Shown here piece after piece: positions 22,976 to 32,967 of a stretch of DNA of 64,000 bases. Made by a program: the position numbers and the translations under genes. Within the stretch, counting starts at the first letter, position 1. Every line of letters begins with the position of its first letter. The stretch covers positions 1,061,362 to 1,125,361 of the forward strand of contig MU271148.1 in NCBI GenBank assembly GCA_021432605.1. Direction: 5' to 3'. Below the pieces are notes generated by a model that worked only from the letters and a program-made list of their open reading frames with translations, did not search any database and was not told where the DNA came from. This stretch comes from Coniochaeta sp. PMI_546 (taxonomy: Eukaryota; Ascomycota; Sordariomycetes; Coniochaetales; Coniochaetaceae).

Positions 22976-25255
22976 CTAACAACCAATATTACCTCTCTTG
23001 CCACCCCTCTTGCTCCGCTCAATATGCCCCTTGAGCACCCTCCTCGTCTCCGTCAGACTCCTCTTGTTCTTCGCCTTGGCCTTGCCAATCGTCATGAGGA
23101 AGTTCTTCTTGCGCGCCTTCTCCTTGTTCGTCGTGCTCTTGCCCTCGGCGTCCTTCTTGGACCTCCTGATGGCCTGCGTCGACTTGTGCTCCCCGCGCTC
23201 CGGCTTGCCCTCCTTGGCCATCGCCACCCGCTCCTCCTTGGTGCTCTTGCGCAGCTTGGCCGGCAGCTCGATCTGCTCCGCCGTCAGGCCGTCGTCCGTG
23301 TGCCGCGCCGCCAGCGCCTTGGCGTGCTTGTTCGACCGGTTGCCCATGGCGCTCTCGAGCTTGGCCTGCAGCCGCAGCTCCTGCAGCTTGGCGAGGTCGG
23401 CCGGGGTCAGGATCGAGGTTGTCGCGAGCTCGGTCATGCGCCGTAGCGCAGCTTCTGCGTCCTCTTCGGCGTTCTCTTTGTCGCCGTCAACCAGTTCTGG
23501 AGCTTCAGATTCTGTCCTCGGCTTCTTGGGGGGCGGTGCTTCGTCCTCGTCGTCGCTGACGTTTATCCAGCCGCCCGAGTCACTGCTTTCCAGCGAGGCA
23601 ACCTCCCAACCGTCATCCTCCTCCTCCTCCTCGCTTTCCTCTCCCTCTCCACCCTCGCCGTTGGCTTCCTTGGCTTCCCGCTTCCGCTTCTTCTCTTCCT
23701 CCTTCCACTTCGCCAGAAGCTCAAGCCCCTCGATACCGCCAGCATCCTCCTCACCGAACCTCCGGTTCCTGATCTCGCCCGTCCGCAAGCCGATCGTCGC
23801 ATCCTTGCCGCGATCCCTCTTCTTCAGCAGATCGGCCCCGACCTCGCGGTAAAGCGACAGCAGGCCCTTGGCAGCCATCATGACGCCCTTGTCCTTGCTC
23901 TTGCGGTACTGCACCAGATCCTGCAGCAGCGTCTCGTTCATGGCCAGCGGTTGACGCACGCAGATCTCCCTGATAGCATTGATGCCCGCCGCCGCGACTT
24001 CTGACGCTGCAGCCTCTGACACGAACTCGTTCGCAATCTTCACAATCAGCGGCTCCAGCGCGTCGGGCGGCACGAGGTTATGCGTCCCCTGCGCCAGCGA
24101 GGCCAGAAACGACGTGACGTTCGCCTGCTTCGGGGTCAGGTACTTTGTAAACCACGAGTAGAGCGAGATGACCGTCAGCTTGTGCAGCCCGACCAGCCTC
24201 GTGACGAGCTGCAGCACCAGCAGCTTGTGCTCCAGCGTGAGCCTCGCCTTGGTGTTCTGCAGGTGCTTCTGGAACAGCTGCTCGGCGAACCCCTGCGGGT
24301 CGTGCAGCAGGTGCAGGGCCGAGAAGTTGAGCGGGTGCGGCGCGTGCTTCTTCTTCTCCTGCCGCTTGACCTTCTCCACGGCCTTCTTGTACACCTTCTC
24401 GCGCTTCTTGGACTTCTTGTTGATGCCCACCTGGTGCGCCACGCGCTTGATGTCGATGTTCTCGGCGTCGCTCTCGTCGTCCTCGAGCTCCTCGCGCTCC
24501 TTGTCGCCGCCCAGGAAGAACCGGACGCCGCCCACCACCACCTTCTCGTTGTCCGCCAGGCATGCCTCCTTCATGACGTCGACGGGCTTGGCGTCGGTCC
24601 AGATCTGGCGCTTCCAGAGCTCGCGCGTGAGCTTGACGGCCCAGATGGCCTTTGGGGAGGTCTTGTCCGAGGTGATGAGGTTGTGCAGGACGGTCTGGAT
24701 GGTGCGGTTGAGGCGGTGGTTTATGGATTTGGAGTTTGCTTCGCGGAGGTCGCTCAGGATCCGCTGGAAGAGGTGGGCGCGGAGCGACTTGCTGGGTGTC
24801 GAGACGAGGATGGGGAAGAGCGTGGTCAAGAGGCTTGTGGAGTCGATGATCTCCTTCCTCTTTATCAGGGCGAGACTGCCGACTACCTTCTCCCGCAGCT
24901 CGGGGTCGAGCGTCGCATGGTGCTGGGTGATGAGGGCCTTGAGGTCTTCGGCAAACTGGCCGGACATCTCGGGGTAGCAGTCGGCGACGTGGGCGATCAT
25001 GTCGACGAGATCGTGGAAGTTCTTGACATCTTCGGCGGAAGCGGTGGTGGGAGCGGACAGGAAGATCTGCTTCTGGGCATCGTAGGCGAGGTACTGGTCG
25101 TAGAACTCCTGCGCGTAGGATTTGGGATCGCGACGGATCTTGTACTGGAGACTCACCCTGTAGGGAGTTAGCGATGCATTTCACTGCCGATAAGTCATAT
25201 TGGCAACTTACAGGTCGGCGTCAACCTTCTCCAAGGCGGCTACTTTTCGCTTCAT
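22976..25255 (-). CDS. SDA1: Sda1, 60S ribosome assembly and export factor
   Basis: Sda1 is an essential nuclear protein that travels with pre-60S particles and is needed for their maturation and export. Exons are 25212-25255 (MKRKVAALEKVDAD) and 22976-25157, joined over a 54-bp intron inside a leucine codon; the product is 741 residues. Family blocks include SLQYKIRRDPKSYAQEF, the HEAT-like helical middle region with VRFFLGGDKEREE and EDDESDAENIDIKRVAHQVG, PHPLNFSALHLLHDPQGFAE and the basic C-terminal end KARKKNFLMTIGKAKAKNKR. Acidic stretches (EGEESEEEEEDDGWEVASL) are usual for nucleolar factors. The tiny first exon is supported by the conserved ALEKVDADL that precedes LQYKIRRDP in other fungi. 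Long antisense frames over this gene are a codon-bias artefact. Confidence 0.96.
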
Positions 25256-26381
25256 CTTGCCGGCTGTGGTGGACTGACGTCGAGACGGCCTTGATGTCCT
25301 TGTCTCGGTGAGGTTGGACAGCTCCGAAGTCCCTGATGGCAAAGAGAATTTTGGCGGGGCCATTCCTTATCTTATCGCAGATTGGACAGGGGTCCTAGGT
25401 ACAATGTACATCGTGTCCCACAAGTTTGTCACAGCCTCACTTTGGGTTACTAAGTATGTACAAACTCTACTATGGGAGACCTTCTCCAATCTACTACTAT
25501 GGTATGTATGACTGAGTCTTGAGTCGCGATCCTTGACGTACACTCGAGATTCTGTTAGCTCGTGCCTCTGGTCCTGGCGCCAATCATGGAAGCTCGGTGA
25601 TGAAATGCAACCGTTGAGCACGCACACTATCTGTCGACAATCCTGGGTCACTTGACCACAATGGACTGTTTCCATGATTTAGTGCTCTATTTTTCTCTCT
25701 CCTGCACTATAATTGTAATGTGCCCAAAAAACAGTATTGAGGTGAAATGGCAAGTTTTTCAATTTATACACACTGATGTATGGTCTACAGTATACTTTAT
25801 ATATATACCTTATACACACACACACACACGTGTAGCTAGGTAGATTTCAGATCTGTCCATGATGTGACCCCACCACCAAACTGAGCCTCTCGTCTTTTTT
25901 CAGAAACGACCCACTTTCACCCACTGTGGACAACGGCGGAAAACTACCTGGAGAAACCAACTACCTATGTTCTAGACTGTGTGTGAGATGTGAGCACGCG
26001 CTACTTTGCTTGCAGAGGAAGCCTCCGTGGCACGCTCTTCTTCAGCTCCTACTATCGCTGCTGTCCCGGATTTACGCTAGGAGCGACGGCAATTGCTGTA
26101 GAATTTGTTGGGTCAAGAGGAATCCGGGCACATGTGCATTTTCCAAACCCAGATGTCGAGGCTCGAGATCGAACTTTTCAATACCTAACTAGGGTGAAGT
26201 AACGTCGTGGTAACATGAAAATCATTCACAAAAGAGGAATGTTCCTAAACAACATTTGATGTTTCTCTCGGGCATCTCGATGTCAGTTGCGATGTCCTTT
26301 CGCTCAGCAACGCGGAGTAGAAGGGCTCGACTGAGTATTCAGGTCTCGGGTCCGTACACTCGGCCCGAGAAAACCCCTTCA
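25256..26381. other. Intergenic region at the left border of the fructan cluster
   Basis: This is the SDA1 promoter plus the 3' flank of the inulinase gene. It includes a small (AC)8 microsatellite at 25814-25829 and no supported gene. Confidence 0.6.
25814..25829. repeat. (AC)8 microsatellite
   Basis: An uninterrupted dinucleotide run lies in AT-rich intergenic sequence. Confidence 0.9.
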
Positions 26382-29300
26382 TCACAATGTAACAGAGAAT
26401 ACATCCACTTGTTGCAGCGCCACGTTGCCTCCAGTGACAGACAAATAGAGGCCATCAGAAGTCTTCGAAGGAAAGATCAAATCAGAAATCACCGCCTCAC
26501 CTGCCCCACCAAATACCTCTACCGAACATTCGTCTACCAACACCCGAAGACGCACTGTTCCACTTGCATCAGGCTGGAGATTCGCAACATGTACCCCACC
26601 CGCAGCCGGGTCGTAGCCGATGTTCCCGCTCGAACCGCGGTCGACTTGTAGTTGCCCGCTAGACTGGACGTATTTGATGATCGTCTGGTCCGACCCTCCC
26701 ACGCGGACTGCGAGAGATAGCGTCGTACCCGCGGCTGGGATAAACGAGGCGCGGATGTCTAACGCCTTGCCATGAATGTCAGAAAGCAGCTTCTGGCCCG
26801 GTGCGATGGTCTGGTTCGATAGAGTGCCGAGCAGCGAGCCTGCAGCATCCAGCTCCGACACAGGCTGCTGCAGAAAAGCCAGTTGGCCGTTGAGCTGCGC
26901 AAGCTCCAGCGTGCGGGGGAACGAGAGCATGCCCTTCCACGTATTCGTCGGGGGGTTGGTTCCGTAGCTGTTCATGACCGCGGCAAGTATCCTCCGCCCA
27001 TCGGAGGCAGGGACGTTCTCCCAGCTCAGCACGCCGTCCCAATCCCGTCCATAGTCAAGCCAGAGTGTGGAGGCAACAACTGGGCGGGCCGTGAAGACGG
27101 TTCCGTTGAACGACCCGGTGATTGCCAGGACACCATTGCCTCCGGCCGGGGACCCATTGGCGGGCGTCAGCAGCAGAACCCAGGTCTTCTGCGTGGTTCC
27201 CTTGATCGGGAGCTCGAAAAAATCGGGCACCTCCCACCCTTTGGCATCCCCGGGAAACCCAGGGATGTCACCCGACCTCAGATCGCTCTTCCACGTCCAA
27301 CTCTTCGCATCGGTGGACGTCCAAAAAGACACCTTGTCCTGTCCTCCATGAGCGAGAATCATGACCCAAGTGCTGGTTGGACTGTGGAAGAAGACTTTCG
27401 GATCCCGCGCCTCCAATCCGCCGGATATGTCGTGCGGTATCTCCTGCGCCCGCGATATAATGGGGTTACCCGCAAATTTGGTGAAGTGTGCCCCTTGGTC
27501 CAAGCTGTACGCAAGTCTCTGATCCTGCACTCCGGTCGAGGGATCATAGCCAGTGTAGAAGGCGAGGTAGGGCGGATTTGCCGTAGTACCCAGACCCGAG
27601 GCATTTGTATCGTCAAACCAGGAGGTTCCCGTAAAACATTGAAGGTTGGTTTCGGCCGCGAGCGCGACAGGTAAGTACTGCCAGTGCAGAAGGTCGGTGC
27701 TGGTGGCATGTCCCCAACTCATGTCGCCCCAGAAATTTCCATTGGGGTTGTGTTGAAAGAAGAGGTGCCACGTGGACCCGATCTTGATCAGTCCATTAGG
27801 CTCGTTCATCCAATACTGCTGGGGAGCAAAGTGGTATGTTGGGCGATAATCATATGCTGCTGTCGAGGTTGGGGAGCTGGACGATGTTCTGGAGGTCGTA
27901 GAAGAAGAGGTGGATGACGTTTTGGAGATGGAGATAGAGCTGGATGAGGGAGTGGATACAACACCGGTACTTGAAAGCGTCGACAAGGCTGTTGAAGACG
28001 ATGCCATGGACGTCTCAGAAGAGCTGAGCGATGTTGTTGATGTCCGGAAAGTACTTGAGATCGACGACGAGATTGTTGAAGCAGTGCTGGAGGACGAGCT
28101 GGAGGACGAACTCGACGAGTTCGAGGATATCCAGGCCGACCCAACTATCTTCGCATCCACGGAGACCCCGCTGGTACCGCCTCCAGTGGAAAAAAGCATG
28201 ACGTTTGTCCCAGAATCGCTTGGAAAGATTTGACAGGTCAATGTAACTTGCCCTCTGCCTCCGAAGATCTCAACAGAGGACCAGTCAAGGAGAATGCGCA
28301 TCGTCAAGATCCCATTGTCACCTGCCGTCAAGGGTGCATGGTAGACACTGGCAAATGTACCGTCAAGACCTGTATTTCCAGACTTAGTCCGGTCGACAAA
28401 GAGTTGTTTCGTGCCGAAGTCATAGCCAACGCGCGTTTGCTGAGACAGGTCGGGGGTGGCCCTGAGGATGAGACCAAACTGGGCCGACGGCGACACGGAC
28501 AAGCGGTCAGAAAAGGAGACTGTAATGTCTAGTGCTTTTCCAGAAAGCTGCAGGGTCTGAGTGCCTTCGGGCACGACGCCCCAGGAGTTTGAGTAGCCGC
28601 TCATTGTCTCTAGTGAGGCCCAATCCTCTCTTGGCTGTTGAACCAGAGTTGCCTTCTGGTTGATGGTCTGGAGCGACAGTGAACGTGGGACTGACATGGC
28701 ACTTCTCCAAGGGGTCGTGGGGATCACACCGCCGTATTGCCAATTATTCATCCACGCAATGTCGACTCGATCCGTTGACGGAAGCCCATTAAAGGTTGCG
28801 GCAGCGTAGAAATCCGGGCCCCAGTCCACCCAGTTGGTCCCATCGTCTCCGAGCCTCGTGTCAGAGAAGGTGATCTGGTCGATCAGAATATGTCCCCAGC
28901 CGCCCGTCAACAGATCAACGATTTGAAGACTTGCATTTTGCCCTACAAAGCCAGCGACATCCCAGCTTTGCCACGATAATTGTTCGCTGTTCGAGCCTGT
29001 AGCCGTACGAACCACCTGGCCTTGTACCACCAGGTTGATGCATTCCTGATTCGGGAAATTACCTCCACCGATGAGAAAGCTGATAGTCCTGTGCGTGATC
29101 TTGATGGCCTTTGATAGGGTCCCCGTGGTAGAATCTCCATTCAGGAACGTATTCACGAGACGGCTACCCAGATACCCAGTTACAGGATTCTGCCCGGCAA
29201 GCGTCCCTTGCGAAGGACTGGCCCCAATCAGGCCACCCGTAGCGTTCCAGCCGAGACTATCAAAGGTCGCAGCGCCTTCAAAATCTTGAAAAGTGATTTC

Positions 29301-30707
29301 GCTTGGGTCCGAGAAAGTGATCTGATCGATGTTGATATGGCCCCAGCCGCCTGTCAAGGAATCGACAATCTGGATGACGCCGACTTGGCCGACAAACGCG
29401 GTTACATCCCATGTCTTGGATACCAGCATCTCGTTGTTTGCCCCAGTTTCACTAAGTACAACCTGGCCACCAATGACTAGATTGATGCATTCTTGACCTG
29501 GGAAATCCCCCCCGCCAATCAGAAAGTTGATGTTTCCATGCGTTATAGTGAAGGATGGTGAGGTGAGTGTCCCAGTGCTTGCATCACCATTCAAGAAAGT
29601 ATTCACGAGACGGCTGCCTTGGTAGCCAGTGACGGTCTGCTGTCCGGGAAGAGTCCCCTGCGCAGGACTTGCACCAGTCAAGCTTCCCGTAGTGTTCCAG
29701 CCAAGGTCAGCGAAAGAGCCGCTGCCCTCAAATCCTTGAAAGACAACGCCGGTGCTCGGAGTGGGGTCCGCGACAAAGCTCGTTCCATCAAAGTCGCCAA
29801 TCACATACTGTGTTCCGGAGCCAACGGTACCGGGCGGTCCGCCAGGGTTGAGGCCGATCTGTGCTACCCATTTGATATTGGTCTCGTCCCCGTCAAGTGG
29901 CAGGGGGAAGATGCTGGGACACTCCCAAACACCTCCAATTGCATTGGTCGGCCCAAACTCGCTGACTTGAGCCCAGGATTTGAGGTTTGTGGAGGTGTAT
30001 ATGAGCAGCTTATGGAGCTGGGCTAAAGCCAGCACCGCAACCCACTTCTGGCTGGGAGTGTGCCAGAAAACGAACGGATCCCGAAAGTTATCATGCTGGT
30101 CTGCATATGCTGGCGGAGGGGTAGGAATGATAGGGTTGCCAGCATCATAGGTGGTCCATGTCATGCCGTCATCCAAACTATAGGCGATCGATTGTGCTTG
30201 CTGGCCACCAGTTACACTCTTTCCACTTGGTAGGCTCTGAGATACTGGGTACTAAAGCAAGAAACGGATTAGAGACAATAAGGCCATGCAGCTCTTTTGT
30301 ATACTTACATATGACGTATACATCGCGACGAGAGGTACAGCTCCATTGACACCGAAGCCGCTTGTGTTCTGAACGTCTGCAACGACAGAGCCCGAGAAAA
30401 ACATCTCGGTGACAGTCCCTGGATAGCCACGGGCTAGAAGTGCCACGGGCTGTTGCTGCCAGTGTGTCAAGTCACCACTGGTTGCGTGGCCCCAAGACAT
30501 GCTTCCCCAAGTAGTCCCGCCTGGATTGTACTGGTAGTACATATGATATACCCCCTTGTAATAGAGGAGTCCGTTTGGATCGTTCATCCAGTTTTTAGGT
30601 GGTGTGAAGTGATACTGAGGACGATAAGTCTCATTGTAAATCTGAGCAGATGCGCACTTGTTGAGAATGATTCCGAAGGCCAAGGCAAGTCGAACTAAAG
30701 CTGCCAT
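26382..30707 (-). CDS. Secreted exo-inulinase / endo-inulinase fusion (two GH32 enzymes)
   Basis: Exons 30309-30707 and 26382-30251 (57-bp intron, phase 0) give a 1422-residue protein with a signal peptide (about 1-21, cut near CASA|Q). Residues ~23-842 are an exo-inulinase like Aspergillus InuE: WMNDPNG with nucleophile D43, FRDPF with D191, and VWECP with acid/base E243. The spacings match Aspergillus exo-inulinase (D41/D189/E241 as I recall). Two ~150-residue beta-sandwich repeats (303-451 and 452-597) are inserted between GTSFVADP and [12 protein letters not shown] Ser/Thr linker (~843-930) leads to a complete endo-inulinase domain (~933-1422): WMNEPNG with E950, ARDPK with D1083, and GWEVPD with E1140. 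The EP variant and EVPD are hallmarks of endo-inulinase, not defects. Inferred role: one polypeptide cuts inulin internally and trims fructose from the ends. No break was found. Confidence 0.93.
28860..29744 (-). repeat. Two tandem ~450-bp coding repeats inside the exo-inulinase domain
   Basis: Each unit encodes about 150 residues with the same landmarks: FEG near the start, [49 protein letters not shown] and [16 protein letters not shown]. The DNA copies are still clearly alike, for example both contain GTATTCACGAGACGGCT (given on the + strand). Similar beta-sandwich inserts are known in bacterial GH32 levanases. A sugar-binding role is inference. Confidence 0.88.
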
Positions 30708-30873
30708 GGCTACGGTTGACAGGTCGATCGATAGCCTGGAGAGTGACTGAGGCGTTTCCGAAATACAAAAAAGATACTGAGCCAAATGAGACTGATTTAT
30801 ATGTCCTGAATCAACAAAAAGTCTAAGCTGTTATCCCGTCTTTTATATTGGAAGTCTGCCTCGCCTGTTCCAA

Positions 30874-30952
30874 GTCTGGGGAAGGGCTTCCCCAGACAAT
30901 CTGCATCCCCACGGGGAACCATTCCCATGGGGAAACGACCCCATGGGGAACC
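30874..30952. promoter_or_regulatory. Cluster of GGGG/CCCC palindromes upstream of the inulinase gene
   Basis: A perfect 11-bp inverted repeat (GTCTGGGGAAG / CTTCCCCAGAC, spacer GG) lies at 30874-30897, 167 bp or more upstream of the ATG. It is followed by three related units around 30907-30952 of the form CCC(C)AYGGGGAA. Several copies fit the SYGGRG site of the carbon catabolite repressor CreA/CRE1, so glucose repression of this gene is a reasonable inference. Confidence 0.55.
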
Positions 30953-31038
30953 ACCCATAGCCGAGACCAGGGCTTCGAGAGGAAGGGAAATTGCTCGCTA
31001 CAATTTTTACCCAGACAGCCCGCTTGGTACCGAGGTCA

Positions 31039-31052
31039 CGGAGTATGCCCGG
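31039..31052. promoter_or_regulatory. CGG-N8-CGG element in the inulinase promoter
   Basis: CGG AGTATGCC CGG lies 332 bp upstream of the start codon. CGG-N8-CGG is the element I recall for inulinolytic genes under the Aspergillus regulator InuR. A single 6-bp-information site can occur by chance. Confidence 0.4.
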
Positions 31053-31902
31053 ATCAGGTGAGGTTGACAAGCACTTGCGCTGTTCACTTACACGAAACGG
31101 CCCGACGATACTAAGCACATGGGACTGCTTAGAATTCTCCCGCTCTCCATGTGTCCTTCACAGCCGACCTTACACGCGACGACGCTACAAGTCAAACTCC
31201 GTACTGTTCCAGTAAAGATACATCATCGAACAAAAAAAGAGGGACGTTTGCCAGCCAGGGCGCACGCTAGCTCTGAGAACAATAACCATGATGGGCTGAA
31301 ACCGTCTAAGTTGAAGTAGTCTAGAATGCCTGAACATGATCCTCTGTGCCAAGCTAGTATTTCCTCCATCCCTCCTTGCTTCTCTACGGGTGGTGCGGAG
31401 TAGGCTAGGCTGTCCAAAGTGTGTAGGTAACCGAGGCCCCAGCTAACGGAAATCGTGGCGAACTCGCTTTATGACCGCGAGCTGGTCTGAATGGTCTTAA
31501 CGAGCACATCTTCCATGTATGATGACGATTTGCTCGAGCAGACTGACGCCCCTCCATGGCCAACTCATCAGAAGATGGGGTGCCATCCCCGTTCCCACGT
31601 TCTCTTGGTTGTGGCGGTGAACTCGATGATCGCGTCAGTCCTCAGGACTTGCCGGTGACTTGTGATGGTCGCCTACTCATGGTCGGACTTACTGAGTGAT
31701 AATGACAATGGGACACTCAAATCCACCAACGGCAAGACGAGTCGCAGTCGAGAAGGGTGCTCTTGCAAGACAGCGAATATTATCCGGAAGTTGTGAAGAG
31801 CTCTAGTGCCTTGTGACACTTGAGTGTCCTGATCAGGCCACGAGCACACGAACTTGGGCCTTTGGGAAGGAGTCGGCTGATCAGAGCTGAAGTTCTGGAA
31901 AG

Positions 31903-31910
<8 letters not shown>

Positions 31911-31939
<29 letters not shown>
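31911..31939 (+). repeat. 29-bp poly(A) run
   Basis: An uninterrupted run of 29 A follows GAATGGCGC and precedes CCTCCCAG. It might mark the tail of an old retroposed sequence or be simple homopolymer growth. No element body is recognisable before it. Confidence 0.85.
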
Positions 31940-31942
<3 letters not shown>

Positions 31943-32199
31943 CCCAGACTGCCGTTCAACGTCTTGAAGCAAGTCATACAGCGAGAATATACAACTGAGG
32001 CTGCTCAACTGGTATGAAAGTGCGTTGCCTGTTATTCTTGACGCCTGATCAGAGTCGATCATATGGGCTATTGTACAGTAACATTTCCCCTATCCACGGT
32101 CACCTGATATGATACCTCGTCCATAATTTGCCAATCATGTCTCCCAGGCGTCTCAATGGTGCGTATCTTGGCACTCGTCAGACCTTCACTTGCTCGCGA

Positions 32200-32967
32200 T
32201 CAAGTACGCCTTCGTGGGTACTGCATGAGGTTCACGATGCCATCCGACGTGTGACGGCGAATGAGGCCAGCGTTGGCTGTCGACAACGTTTGACGTCTCT
32301 CCCACAGTAGATGGTGGCGAAGAGAATCCGTCAATTCCGTCTTAAGCATGTTCAACCTCGTGGTCCGCGGCGACATCGCAGCTCGGTGATGTGTGCGGTC
32401 GCAATGCACTGGGATGGGTTGGGCTACGGACTGACATACCTCGCTGATGGGCTTCAGGAGCGTCGGACGGTCAGTCTTCTTCATTGTCAGGTGCTGGTCT
32501 TCGGAGCCGTTCGGAGAACCCGTCATAGCTTTACTTAGAGGTATGGCAGATGCCTGAGGAAGAGCTGAGGTCGACCGTGAAGCACCGTTACTGATTCCCA
32601 TGTCGCCGTTGTTCTGGACCTCGAGAAGCAGCGTGATCAAAGACTGACGCGTGCTCAAGCTCGCCTTGAAGTCGATGCGCCGGAAGAAGCTCTTCTCATC
32701 GATACTAGAGTCGCCACTGTCTTCCGTCGAGTCCTCCCCATCCGACGAGCTGTCGTCGTAGATGGCGCTCTCGTCGACGTAATCAGCCTCCATCTTCCAG
32801 TCTTCCATAGTGGTCGTATCGATGGTCCTTATAGTTGCGAGATCGCTCAACGAGACTTGTTTCTTCTGGCCTGTAAAGAGGCTATTCGGTCGAGGAGAGT
32901 AGCCCGTACTCTTGAGAGGGTGTTCTTCCTCAGAGTCGGCTGCGAGGAAGCTCATTTTCGGCAGCAT
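32200..32967 (-). CDS. DUF3295-type protein (areA GATA-like-domain family), short form
   Basis: This 255-residue single-exon protein matches the C-terminal half of a conserved ascomycete family (DUF3295, often paired with the short N-terminal DUF1752/areA GATA-like motif). The family end block is clear: SPRTTRLNMLKTELTDSLRHHLLWERR, TANAGLIRRHTSDGIVNLMQYP. An acidic/Ser stretch (SSSDGEDSTEDSGDSSIDE) precedes FFRRIDFKASLSTRQSLITLLL. Full-length relatives are, to my memory, roughly 400-500 residues, so this copy may be a truncated paralog, or its upstream exons may lie in 32968-34600. The function of the family is unknown. It sits between cluster genes but has no obvious link to fructan use. There are two in-frame ATGs, at 32967 and 32955. 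Confidence 0.65.
   Translation of the reverse strand: MLPKMSFLAADSEEEHPLKSTGYSPRPNSLFTGQKKQVSLSDLATIRTIDTTTMEDWKMEADYVDESAIYDDSSSDGEDSTEDSGDSSIDEKSFFRRIDFKASLSTRQSLITLLLEVQNNGDMGISNGASRSTSALPQASAIPLSKAMTGSPNGSEDQHLTMKKTDRPTLLKPISEVCQSVAQPIPVHCDRTHHRAAMSPRTTRLNMLKTELTDSLRHHLLWERRQTLSTANAGLIRRHTSDGIVNLMQYPRRRT

Larger units (their letters stand above)
30708..32199. other. Promoter of the inulinase fusion and intergenic sequence
   Basis: Upstream sequence of the minus-strand inulinase gene. It contains GGGGAA/CCCC palindromes, a CGG-N8-CGG element and, further out, a 29-A run, all listed separately. I found no supported gene. Confidence 0.6.

Noticed and set aside
24078-25184. Long antisense open frames (about 360 codons) over SDA1
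   Set aside because: Alternative-frame shadows of a GC-rich, codon-biased gene; the translations are low-complexity repeats of R/A/P/G or L/V/G without domains.
27801-27803. GAG (E950) instead of Asp in the second GH32 WMN(D)PNG motif, as if the nucleophile were lost
   Set aside because: WMNEPNG together with GWEVPD is the normal signature of fungal endo-inulinases, and the spacing to D1083 and E1140 fits; the domain is not defective.
31911-32200. Poly(A) run as the tail of a retroposed copy of the DUF3295 gene
   Set aside because: The A run is on the plus strand, but the gene is on the minus strand, so its tail would be a T run on this strand.
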